A DNA stretch of 64,000 nt, taken from NCBI GenBank assembly GCA_028554795.2, contig CM068824.1, positions 156,900,789 to 156,964,788 of the forward strand, read 5' to 3'. The position numbers and the translations under genes were made by a program. Shown here piece after piece: positions 13,443 through 27,100 of this stretch (the first letter of the stretch is position 1; each line of letters opens with the position of its first letter). Under the pieces are notes generated by a model. That model saw only the letters and a list, made by a program, of their open reading frames with translations. It was not told the origin of the DNA and did no database searches. The stretch comes from Sinohyriopsis cumingii (taxonomy: Eukaryota; Mollusca; Bivalvia; Unionida; Unionidae).

Positions 13443-16400
13443 GTAATCAGCAACAAATGGCCATTTTTTGCACTTTGCAAAGGTTGTTAAAAGTCATATT
13501 AATGTTTGCACAAATTTTATCTTTAAAATGAGCTGAAAATCATAATAATATTATCTATCAATATTCATGCATAAAAATATTCTAATAAAAGTGGATGAAA
13601 AATTATAGAAAATATGGTAATCATTGTCATTATAGAAATACAGTACTAAATGTCATTATAAAAATATGGTACTCATTGTCATTATAGAAAATATGGTACT
13701 CATTCTCATTATAGAAATTGGTAGTCATTGTCTTTATAGAAATATGGTAATCATTCTCATTATGGAAAATATGGTACTGATTGTCATTATAGAAATATGG
13801 TACTCATTGTCTTTATAGAAATATGGTAATAATTCTCATTATAGAAATTGGTACTCATTGTCATTATATAAATTGGTAGTCATTGCCTTTATAGAAATAT
13901 AGTAATCATTCTCATTATAGAAAATATGGTACAGATTATCATTATGAAAATATGGTACTCATTGTCATTATAGAAATTGTTGCTCATTATCATTATAGAA
14001 ATTGGTACTCATTGTCATTATAGAAATTGGTAATCATTGTCATTATAGAAATTGGTACTCATTGTCATTATAGAAAATATGGTATGGATTATCATTATAG
14101 AAATATGGTACTCATTGTCATTATAGAAATTGGTACTCATTGTCATTATAGAAATTGGTACTCATTGTCATTATAGAAAATATGGTATGGATTATCATTA
14201 TAGAAATATGGTACTCATTGTCATTATAGAAAGTGTACTCATTGTCATTATATAAATTGGTACTCATTGTCATTATAGAAATATGGTACTCATTGTCATT
14301 ATAGCAATATGGTACTCATTGTCATTATAGAAATTGGTACTCATTGTCATTATAGAAATTGGTACTCATTCTCATTATATAAATTTGGTACTTGTCATTA
14401 TGGGAAAATGTTACTCATTGTTATGTTAGAAATACCATACTCATTGTCATTATAGAAAATGTGTTACTCATTGTTAATATTGCAGGCACATGGCAAGGCG
14501 GCCCTTCATTTGGCGGCTGAGAATGGACACGAGCAGGTGGCAGACATTTTACTCTGGCACAAGGCTTATGTGAATGCTAAGTCCAAGCCAGGTATCACAC
14601 CACTTCATCTAGCAGCTGAAAACGGCTACAACAAACTGGTCAAACTGTTGATTGAAACACATGGTGCTGCTATTGATGCATTATCACTGGTAGGTGACAG
14701 ATTTACAGATTTTATTGAAATGAATAGATTATGTAATGGTGGCAGAGCCATTCCATACAAATGAAACGATCTTAAAGGAGATTTATTCTTCGTTTCCAAG
14801 AGATTTTCCAAAATGTATACATGAAATAAGGAAATTCTTAATTAGTTTCAAAAAGATTTTCAGTTTCTCTCTTTATTTTTGGTCAGAATTTGAAATCTGA
14901 CTTAAGAAGTCTACCTGAAGGTCATGGAGTCCTCACCTGTAGACCATTCATATACCTTGAATTAGATTTGGGTTTTGGACAATCAATTTTCATTAATTTA
15001 ATGTTTGCTACAAATTCAAAGACCCAATAAACAGTAATCTTTTTGTTAAACAGTATAATTTCTCCCTAATCATTGAATTTAAGTACCAACAGAAATGCCA
15101 TTTTTCACAAAACTAACAGCTTTTTACCCACAAAAAAATTAATTTATTGTGTTTCAGTAGTATGAATTGACTGAAGACCAGAGACTGCATTAGTAAATTT
15201 ATTATTTAGAAACTTTTTTGGAAATAAAATTCAGTCTTTAGTATCTTTTTTTCCCCAACAGTAAAATTCATGTTCAGAGTTTAGTTGTTAATGTGATGAA
15301 CCATGAGAATGTGAATTTTCAAAGTCGGTTACCATGGTTACTTCCCTAAATCAGATAGGTAGCTCCACCAGAATTTCCATTCCAATAAATCTGTAATCTT
15401 GCATTTTAGAATGTTTCTGTCATTATCTCAGTTTTATGTTCCATATCAAGAGCACTCTTTTGTCACAATAGCATGGGATAAAATAAAGTTTATATAAAAT
15501 TAATTGACAAAAAAGACAATGTTATTCAAGGTATATATCTTTTCTTTTTTAACATTTCAAGATAACAAAGTCCTAAAAACAATTTAATGGTGTCCTTACT
15601 GGGCAAAATTATTGCATACTTTACTAATACAAGTAAGTAATAAAATAAATAAATAAATAAATAAATAAATAAATGTGCCAAGTATTTTCATGTTGTTTAA
15701 ACACATTGACTTTGTCATAACTGTCATCAAACATCAACATAAATTTTGTTAATACAGTAATATTAAATTAAAATGGAACACAGTTTTAATAAAGAAAAAC
15801 AAAGGAAGACAAATTAAGAAAACTATTATTGATGGCAGCAAAATTCAGTTTAATTTCAAATATTGGCTACAATAAATTTACTTTCAATTACTGGCTAACT
15901 TATGAAAATAAAAAACCAAATTTTCTTTCAAACTGTTGAGTTGTTGTTCCTATTGTAGGTATGTTTGGGATACCATTTTTGTGAAGTTTTCCTTAATGTG
16001 TGTACTTTTAAAAAAAACATATTTTATCCTATGATTATATACTTATTTGTTTTCTACCACTGCAGTTTTTTTCCTAAGGTTTTCAACTTAACAAATGCAG
16101 ATGAAAGATATAAGATTAAATCAATTTGAAAGAAATCAGACCTTCTTGATCATTCATTATTGCTTATAGTACATTTACTCTTTCCTCAGGTTTCTAATTA
16201 GAGGTAGTTTTAAGCAATATTGCTCCTTTATCAAAAAGACTGAGGTCCAATTTAGTTTCACAGTTTGTTTCCCTAATGTTTGTATACCTTTTAAATTTGA
16301 TGCAAGACTTAATTTAACTTCTTATGATTCTATGGCTTATGCTGAAAAAGATAAGTTTTAAAATTCCTAAATCTAAATGATAAGGAAATATTTTATTCAG

Positions 16401-18157
16401 GCCAAACGAACCCCACTTCACCTGGCAGCACAACGAGGCCAGTTAGAGGTCTGTAACACACTACTGGAATTAAATGCAGATGCCAATGCCACAGATAAGG
16501 TGGGTAGTCATTCCTATTTCTAGTCATCAATACATATTATGGGTCTATCTTAGTAGTCATTCCTATTTCTAGTCATCAATACATATTATGAGTCTTTTTT
16601 AATAGTCATTCCTATTTCTAGTCATCAATACATTTTATGGGTCTATCTTAGCAGTCACTCCTATTTCTAGTCATCAATACATATTATGGGTCTATCTTAG
16701 TAGTCACTCCTGTTTTTAGTCATCAATACATATTATGGGTCTGTCTTAGTAGTCATTCCTGTTTCTAGTCATCAATTCATATCATGGGTCTATCTTAGTA
16801 GTCATTCCTGTTTTAGTCATCAATACATCTTATGGGTCTTTCTTCACAATCATTCCTATTTCTAGTCATCAATACATATTATGGGTCTTAACAATCATTC
16901 CTATTTCTAGTCATCAATACATCTTATAAGTCTTTCTTTACAGTCATTTCTGTTTTTAGTCATCATTACATATCATGGGTCTTTCTTAACAGTCATTCTT
17001 GTTTTCAGTGATCAATACATAGTATGGGTCTATCTTAGTAGTCATTCCTGTTTTCAGTCATCAATGCATATTATGGGTCTATCTTAGTAATCATTCCTGT
17101 TTTCAGTCATCAATACATATTATGGGTCTTTCTTCACAATCATTTCTATTTCTAGTCATCAATACATATTATGGGTCTTTCGTAACAGTCATTCCTGTTT
17201 TCAGTCATCAATACATATCATGGGTCTATCTTAGTAGTCATTCCTGTTTTCAGTCATCAATGTATATTATGGCTCTATCTTAGTAGTCATTCCTGTTTTC
17301 ATTCATCAATACATATTATGGGTCTTTCTTAGTAGTCATTCCTGTTTTCATTCATCAATACATATTATGGGTCTTTCTTAGTAGTCATTCCTGTTTTCAG
17401 TCATCAATACATATTATGGGTCTTTCGTAACAGTCATTCCTGTTTTCAGTCATCAATACATATTATGGGTCTATCTTAGTAGTCATTCCTGTTTTCAGTC
17501 ATCAATGCATATTATGGGTCTTTCTTAGTAGTCATTCCTGTTTTTAGTCATCAATACATATTATGGGTCTATCTTAGTAGTCATTCCTGTTTTCAGTCAT
17601 CAATGCATATTATGGGTCTGTCTTAGTAGTCATTCCTGTTTTCAGTCATCAATGCATATTATGGGTCTTTCTTAGTAGTCATTCCTGTTTTTAGTCATCA
17701 ATACATATTATGGGTCTATCTTAGTAGTCATTCCTGTTTTCAGTCATCAATGCATATTATGGGTCTGTCTTAGTAAATGAAAGACAAAGAAATCAGATTC
17801 TCTATTAGTTCATGTCAATTATTTGTTATATTGAGGAGGAAATGAGAGAAAAAAAGGATGAAAATATTGTGTAAGTTTACTTTCATATGTAAGTTATTTA
17901 TGACCAAGCTGTTATGATTCATCTTTTTGAAGAAAAAGGATCTGAAATATTATATTTGACCATTTCTTGAGTAGGTGGTAATGATGATAATACTGATAAT
18001 AGTGGTAGTATTGATGGTAATACTTATAATAGTGGTAGTATTGATGGTAATACTTATAATAGTGGTAGTATTGATGATTAATTGATTTGATAGATCCACA
18101 CCAACCAAAAGAGAAAAGTAGTCAGTTGACTGTCAGGCTTAAAGGGAACATCTTTTC

Positions 18158-18193
<36 letters not shown>

Positions 18194-21100
18194 CAATGAT
18201 GATGATGATGACGACGATGATGATGATGATGAAACTATAAAAGAGATCCTCGTACTGGATATCTTTAATTATGCAATGGAACTTAGGATAGTGAAAATCA
18301 ATGCAAATAAAGCCTTACGCAGGTAGCATAGAAATCTCAATTAATTCAAATTTCCATATGCTGGGCTTTCTAGTTTTTGGAGACATGTGGTCCTAAACTT
18401 CCATTTTGAAAGTTCTACAAGCAAATACATACTGACCTTTTGACCTTTTGATGAACTAACTCTACTTTACAGCATGCTCAAACTCCATTACACTTGGCAG
18501 CAGAGAATGATCACTCTGATGTTGTCAAGCTTTTCCTGAAGCATCGTCCAGAACTTGTTACCATGGCAAATACTGTATGTACATATGAATTGCACAGCTT
18601 TTGAATTATTATCCATAATCATATACATATATGCACACTTTCTCCTAGCAGATGTAAGAGTTACTTCCCTTAATGCACAGTCAGAGATCATTGGGATAGA
18701 AATACATCATGCTCAATGTTTTCATTCCAGTTTATCAGAAAAGAAAATGAGAAGTAAATTTGCATGGTCTCAGTCCTAAAACCTCTTTTAAGCTGCATAC
18801 AAAATACATGTTTGTTTCAAGAAGTGTTAATTAACAATTCATTTTAAATTGAGACTTGTTTCAGCAAGTGTTATTAACAAATTAATTCTAAATTGAGACT
18901 TGTTTCAGCAAGTGTTATTGAAAATTCGTTCAAAATTGAGACTTTCATTCTGAGGGAGCTCTGAGCTTTGGAGGTGTGCTAAAGTACTCATGAGCAAATT
19001 GAGTCAAATTGCAGACAACACAGACACTGATCTGCCATCATATAATGCACTGGTAGAACAGGGTCTTTGTGTTTTGTTGTACTGATTGCTCCCAACGAAC
19101 TGCAGAGACCTAGATCTGCCAGTGCCTTATGCGACAGCACATCTGGGACTTTGCAGCTTGCAGTTTGACTTGACTTATAAATGAGTATATATGGTTCATA
19201 GTCAGATAATAATGACGTGACTTATAAATGAGTATATATGGTACATAGTCAGATAATAATGACTTGACTTATAAATGAGTATATATGGTTCATAGTCAGA
19301 TAATAATGACTTGACGTATAAATGAGTATATATGGTTCATAGTCAGATAATAATGACTTGACTTATAAATGAGTATATATGGTTCATAGTCAGATAATAA
19401 TGGTGATGTCAGGCATATGTACTTCTTGCCTATTTTTCTTTTTGCACTCTTTTGTAAAAGTGAAATTATTGTTTAAGAAATATAAACTGTATTTTCATAG
19501 CAGTATAACTTTAATGTTTCTTTCCTTCCTTTTTCTATTAATTTCCTTTTAATTATTCTTCTGTCTTCTTGTTATCAATAATAATGTTAGGCTTAATTAT
19601 CTATTTCTTGAATGTTTTCATTCAGCAAGCATTTTCATAGTGGTATGGAAATATAGAAAAGGAAAGTAGTTTGATATATAATTCATGAAGAAATAATTGA
19701 ACAGTAAACAGTCAATAACATGCTGATTTTCAAAGACTGAACCTTCTATGTCCTAATTATTTTGTTGTAAGATTTGTGAATACATGGGTGCAGTTCAAAC
19801 AACCAATCATGCAGCTACCATTTAAGTGTTATGTATGACAAAAGTACAGATACTTTTAAAATGAAACCATGTAAATCAGGATGTGTACCACCAAAGTGAC
19901 AATAATGTGCAAGGCATAGGAAGATAATAATGGAAATAACTGACTGAAACCCTGAAATCCTGTTGCAATATGTGATTTTTAATTATAAACATTGTTTGTC
20001 GTCCCATCAATTTCCAAAGGAAAAACATTTTAAATTTCCAAGGTTTAATTAGATAAATAAGAAGTTAAGAAAATGTTTGCCATTCTGCCATATGCTGCAT
20101 GTTTCTACGCTGGCCTATACTTATCTGTGTTAAATACTTCAGTAAAACTGACTTTAAAAAATTGTTTTCTATATGGAACATGTATTTTACTTTATTTATT
20201 CATAATATATAGGATGAGGTAAGTAGGTTCCAGTCACTTTGCTTTCAGTTCAATGCAGATCCCAGCCAGCGCATGAATTTAGCTGCCTGCATAATACATT
20301 GCATGTGTAATTAGTATTGTATTCTAAGGAAATACCCTTATATAACTGCATCAAAATTACTGTCATCAGTAAGAATACAAATTAAATTACACAGACAATA
20401 ATTACTGTGGTCTAATATCACCTTGTGCTGTAGCTGTAGTAAATTTCTTGAGTGCAAAGTTTGTCTTGAAATTAAACAAAGATATTCAATTAAGATTATA
20501 AAATGGATTAAATGATTTAGGGTTGATATTTAATTGTTTTTAAGCTGGGTCCAACTGCAAACTGCATCAACCCAGATCTGCTTTCACATAATGCATTGCC
20601 AGATCTATGTCTATGCAGTTTGTTAGGAGTAATCAGTACAGCAAGCAACATAGACCCTGATTTATTGGTGTATCATGTGTAGATCAGGGTTTATGTTGTT
20701 TGCTGTTGGTCCTGACTTCTAAGTGATTATGTACAATATAAAGGTTCCTGTTGTCTTTAACACATTAACACCTGAAGGTTTTTGTCATTTTTGCCCGAAA
20801 ATCGAGTAGAAAACACATTTTGAAAGCTATTTCTGAATAGATCTGAAAACACCAAACCCCTGGTGATCTTTCAAAAAAATACTACCTAGTTGTGTTAGAA
20901 ACATCGTTTTTCATTGGCTAATTGACTCATGCATAAGCCGAAAGGTTAATTTTGGAGTCTTTTTTTTTTTTTTTTTTGCTATACGGAACCATTATTTTTG
21001 TATGGAGACCACTCTTTATTCCAAATGCCCATCTTATTCTACTTTTTGCAAAGGCTCATCTGTCTGTTTGCAGTTCATACCAGTTTGCTTGAGATCTGAG

Positions 21101-24100
21101 ACCAAAAAGTCTAAAATCTGGACACAAAATCAGATTCCGACCACAGGCAAATTTTCTGTAGAAAAAAGTCGGGTCCAAAAAATGAGTTTTTAAAAAAAAT
21201 CTGTATTTTGTAGTGTAACTAGATATTCCAGATTATCTAGCATCATTGTAGAGCTACATCTGTCTACCTTCTATAATACCACCCATTTTAGTGCATCATG
21301 CATGACCATGATGCTACAGAGCTTGGCAGTAGGCTACTACCTCCTGCCCTGTTAAAGTCGTTGCTAGGGGTTAATGTGTTAACTTACTCATTTGTTCATA
21401 ACAACATTCTGATAATTACCTCCCTTTGATAACTTGATGACCTCAGATTCGTTATCCATCAATGTGTATGATCAATGTTTTATATCTCATTAAACATACT
21501 GAGCATAATGATATACAGTCTTACAGTATGAAGAATTACACAGTGAGTATAATGATATACAGTCTTACAGTATGAAGAATTACATAGTGAGTATAATGAT
21601 ATACAGTCTTACAATATGAAGAATTGCACAGTGAGTATAATGATATACAGTCTTACAGTATGAAGAATTACATAGTGAGTATAATGATATACAGTCTTAC
21701 AATATGAAGAATTACACAGTGAGTATAATGATATACAGTCTTACAATATGAAGAATTACACAGTGAGTATAATGATATACAGTCTTACAGTATGAAGAAT
21801 TACATAGTGAGTATAATGATATACAGTCTTACAGTATGAAGAATTACATAGTGAGTATAATGATATACAGTCTTACAATATGAAGAATTACACAGTGAGT
21901 ATAATGATATACAGTCTTACAGTATGAAGAATTACATAGTGAGTATAATGATATACAGTCTTACAGTATGAAGAATTACAAACTGAATATAACGATACAG
22001 TCTTACAGTATGAAGGGTTACAAACTGAATATAATGATACAGTCTTACAGTATGAAGAATTACAAACTGAATATAATGATACAGTCTTACAGTATGAAGA
22101 ATTACAAACTGAATATAATGATATACCGTATAAACTCACATATAAGCAGAATAATTCAGGAAAAATAAAGACTTGGAAGAAGGGGGGGGGGGTCAGCTAA
22201 TCCCCATACCAATATCTAAACCTGACAGTTTTTAGGTCTTTTTGTTAACTACTGTAATGGCTGTAAATCTTGGGACATGAAACAATAATTTTATCCATGT
22301 CCTAAGACATAGGCATGTTAAAAACTAGCTTTCAGTGACCCGACATATCTTAAACTGTTATAAAGTACTATGATTGATTTTGTTATTATTTTGCATGTGC
22401 ATATTTTCTAATTTCTCCAACACGAAATTAAGTAAACGTAAATACAAAATACAAACTTCATAATTCGTGGGCGGGTTGAGTTTACCAGGGAGCCCATGGT
22501 GAACTATAATGTACAGTACATACACAGTGCAAAGCATGCATAGCGTCACTGGAATCCTTACTTATTCCCAAACATATTAGATCCAGAGTTTGCTTTATTC
22601 ATTGTTTCGACCAAATTGCATTTTTCCAGATAACATTTCAGCTAGTCCTTAATAGCTGTTTCATTTATGTTGAATCACGTGCTCACAAGTTACTCATTTT
22701 CAATGATATAAGCGATCCTACAAATTGAGGTAATATTTTTAAAGGTACGCGCATTTATTTGTACAAGGCACATAACCAGCATAATTTACATGTTCACAAA
22801 GAGTGGTAATAATAAAGGCTAAAATTCTCATGGAGACCAACTAAGATCAACATCAATCAATTTTAGTTTTGTGTTTTAGCTGAACAAACATCATAAATTT
22901 CCACATAATGGAAAGCTTGATGTTTTGGCATCACCTTTGCTGATTGCCAGCGAATTTGTCTTTCATTTTGTGACAGCAGTACATGCCACTTAATCATTAA
23001 AACCCTGAAACTGGCTTGTGATAAGAGGGAATTTTAACCAGTAACTATACCAGTACATTGATGTGTAATTGCCTTTTATTCCATAATATTAGCACATTTA
23101 CTGTAGTTTTGTAAAACAGGGTGAAAGGCATACCTATGAACTTTTCAAAAGCCAAGTAGGGAGACTGAATGAAAAAAATAGAGATTCTGACCTAAAATTA
23201 GGAGGTTTTTCATGGATTTTTAAAGCCTTGTTTTGACTTAATATTGATCAATATTCCTGGTCCAATATACATGAAGAAAGACTCGCCATTTCTCCCTGTA
23301 ACATGCTCTATTTTCATATTCTGGTCAGTTGTGGTGAAACTGCACAATAGCTAAAGATTAGTCTTAAATAAACAAGCAAGAAAGCCAGCGTGAGTAATTA
23401 AAAGTTAATCCTTATCCATGCAACTATTTTGTGGAAATGATTGGCCCTCTGTCGTAATTCAAAGAAACCACATTTTACACTATTGTGTGTTATGCAAGCA
23501 TCATCAGTTGATTGACAAATAAAGTATTCCCAGTTTTGTTGAACTAAAGGTACCAAAAATAGCCAGTCTCTTGGTACAGTACATGTGGCAACTATTTTCC
23601 CATCATTGTATATCCGACCTTATTTCCTTATTGTCAATTCGTAAAGCATTTAGTGTTGTTTATTATAAAACATATATTCTGAATTAGTTTTTTGAGGACA
23701 CATTTGCTGCCTGATATGTATTTTCATTCCTTCTTTTAATTTAACGATGATAATTAACATTGGTATATACTGTATAAAAATGCTAGGTGTTTACTTGTGC
23801 AAGTTTCTATCATGGGAATGGCACTACAGCCATTGGAGTTACAGCATTCGTAGCGATCATTCTTGGGATTGAAATTAGTTGTGGATGATTTTATTATCGT
23901 GGTATTTTATTTCTTTTTTGTGCTCTGGTTTATGTTTTTATTTTTTATTATTGTAGAGGTAAAACAAAATCTTAAACTTAACATTCTATTTAGTGAAGAA
24001 GCAAATTCTTTATAGTAAAGTAATTATTTCATCACAACAATAATTCACAGATGATACAACAGAACATGTAGAAATTTTCTTGTTCAGAAGAAACAAAAAT

Positions 24101-27100
24101 TGAAGATATAATGTAATGCACAAATCGGATGATATGAAATCAGTAGTTAGGCATAGAGCGACCCCAAAAATCAGGCATTTTTTTCCCCTTCTGGCGTGAA
24201 AGTTGACAGGCATGGTGTAAGGTCACTTAAACAAGCAAAATAAAAGTCAGCTTTTATGTTATAAGCATAATTTTCGAAGTATTATTTCTGAAACTTTATT
24301 ATTGTATTTTGGAGATATCATTAAAGTTAAGCACAATGGTGCCCATGATTCGACTGCAAGGGATGTACTTAATTCAGAGCAAAATCAAACCTACAATGTA
24401 CAATCAGTGGCGCCATTATGTAAATACGTTCAGTAGCCTAATTGCAAGCATTGAATCAAACTGTATTTTTGTTCATTGTGTTGCCATACTGGGATTACAT
24501 TTTAATGAGTTAGGTATTTACAATTTCAGAGCAAAGTAAAAACATAATTACTGGTGCACTGTTATAAAATGGCCAATGCAATAATGCATAAACAAACAAT
24601 AATCAAGTCAAAAGGGAGAGGTAGTGTTACAGCACCTCATGATTGTCATTGTTTGATCAAATTATACATAAATCTAAATTAGGCAGAAACAATAAGAAAA
24701 CAGAAAATTAAATGAATAACTTTTCATTCAAGTTTATATCATAACCTCGAGATAAGTATATATGTAATTTTTAAAAAAAGTATAAGTTTGCCTAAATAAA
24801 TGAATTTAGAACTTACTTTGTGCATCTTAAGATGTCTTGGAGTTGTAGGTCGGCCTATACGCGGGTCATGCGCTTTTTAGTGTGTATACCTGTTCAGTTT
24901 GTGGGTCGGCTTATATGCGAACAGGCTTATACGCGAGTATATACGCTACAGTCTTTGATTGGGTATAGAAGTCAACTTTGAGATTGCTACAGCTTTTGAT
25001 TGGGTCCACTTTGAGATTACTACTAGTTCTGTGATTAAGAAGATTGACCTTGAATAGAATTTTGTATAGCCTTATCTTGACCATAAGCCTAAAAATGACA
25101 CCGAAACTAGTTTTCCCAGTGGTATCATAGTTCCTTACCTCACTCCCACCCCAATGCTGATATATCCTCACCAAACACCAAACCTCCGCTAAGCCAAGTA
25201 GCTATTTTATACATGTAGAAATTTTGCCCAATAATTTCTCCCAGCATAGTGACCTATTACATTCATGTTTTTATTGGATCATTTCTCCCTTGAATTAAAA
25301 TTGTTGCAGATAATGAACAGTAGGGTAGAACCTTTGCATGCCATGAAGCCATATTTAAAACTTGTGTTATAAAAAAAGTATTGGCGTTGTTGTAATTTTT
25401 CATCAACATTTCTGAGCAAGATAAAAAATATTTGAATTTCCTGATAAAGATATTTCTTACTAGAAACCTCTACCCCAATTTATATGAGAAAGTTTTGTAC
25501 ATGTACCTTGTAATGTTTGATCTGCATACCCAGTCATCTGTTTCATTAGCTGGTGAATTTGTCTACATATAGTGTATTGGTCAGTCATCCATTTTATTGA
25601 CAGTTAAATTTATCTGCATATAGTGTATTGGTCAGTCAATCTCTTTCACTGACAGTTGAATTTGTCTACATATAGTGTATTGGTCAGTCATCCGTTTTAT
25701 TGACAGTTAAATTTATCTGCATATAGTGTATTGGGTTGTCTTTTTTATAGCCAGTTGAATTTGTCTGCATTTAGTGTATTGGGAAGTCATCATTTGATTG
25801 GTAGTTGAATTTTTCTACATATAGCTTATTGGGTCATTATCTTGTTTTATTGAGAGTTGAATTTGTTTGCATATAGCGTATTGGTTAGTCATCTTTTTTA
25901 TTGAAAGTTGAATTTGTCTGCATATAGTGTATTGGGTCATCATCAGTTTTACTGACAGTTGAATTTGTCTGCATGTAGTGTATTGGGTCATCTTTTTTAA
26001 TTGACATTTGAATTTGTCTGCATATAGTGTATTGGGTCATCTTTTTATTGACATTTGAACTTGTCTGCATGTAGTGTATTGGGTCATCTTTTTATTGACA
26101 GTTGACTTTGCATATTTTGTATTAGATCATCTTTTTGAATTGACAGTTGATTGTGTACAGTGTATTGACAGTTGAATTTGTCTGGATATAGTTACTGGGT
26201 AGTCATATTTTTTGTTTAGAGCTGAATTTGTCTGCAAATAGTGCATTGGGATGCCATCTTTTCTTTTGGCAGTTGAATTTGTCTGCATATAGTGTATTAG
26301 GTCATCTTTTTTATTGACATTTTAACTTTTCTGTGAATAGTGTATTTGGTCATCTGTTTTATTGACAGTTGAATTTGTCTACATATAGTGTTTTGGGTAG
26401 TCATCTTTTTTATTGAAAGTTTAATTTGTTTGCATATAGTGTATTGGGTCATCACCTTGTTTTATTGACAGTTAAATTTGTCTACGTATAGAGTATTGGA
26501 TAGTCATCTTTTTTATTGAAAGTTTAATTTGTCTGCATATTGTGTATTGGGTCATCTTTTTTTATTGGCAGCTGAATTTGTCTGAATATAGAGTATTGGG
26601 TAGTCATCCTTTATATTGACAACTGAATTTAGCTGCATGTAGTATGTCACCTAGTCATCTCTTTCACAGATAGTTGAATTATATTTGAATGTAATGTATA
26701 CCATTATTATGAATGATTATTTGAAAAGGATAAATCTTGTTTGATTGCTAGAACTGACTGGACGTTTGTTGAAGAAGTCATTTTAATAATCTGGAAACTT
26801 ATTTCTAATCTTCACTGTTTTTGTTATAATTAATATTGTATATTTGAGGTTAATTTTGTGTATTGCTATATTGCTATACACATGTTTTTCTTAGTTTTAA
26901 TGTAATTTTCTTTAACAATATATATTATGTAACAAGTGATGTACATAACACAGCTTTACATGAAATAAGCCAGATTGCTATCAATGTGGAGGAAACTCAA
27001 GGACCCCAGTTTATGATAGGTGCAACAAATTCCTTTGAGTTCCATGGAACCCATAACCAGCCTTGTACCTCCACACAGTGCTTAGTAGTGATAGGTATTC

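Noticed and set aside
18087..18326. Acidic poly-Asp protein
   Set aside because: A (GAT)n microsatellite read in frame; nothing else supports a gene.
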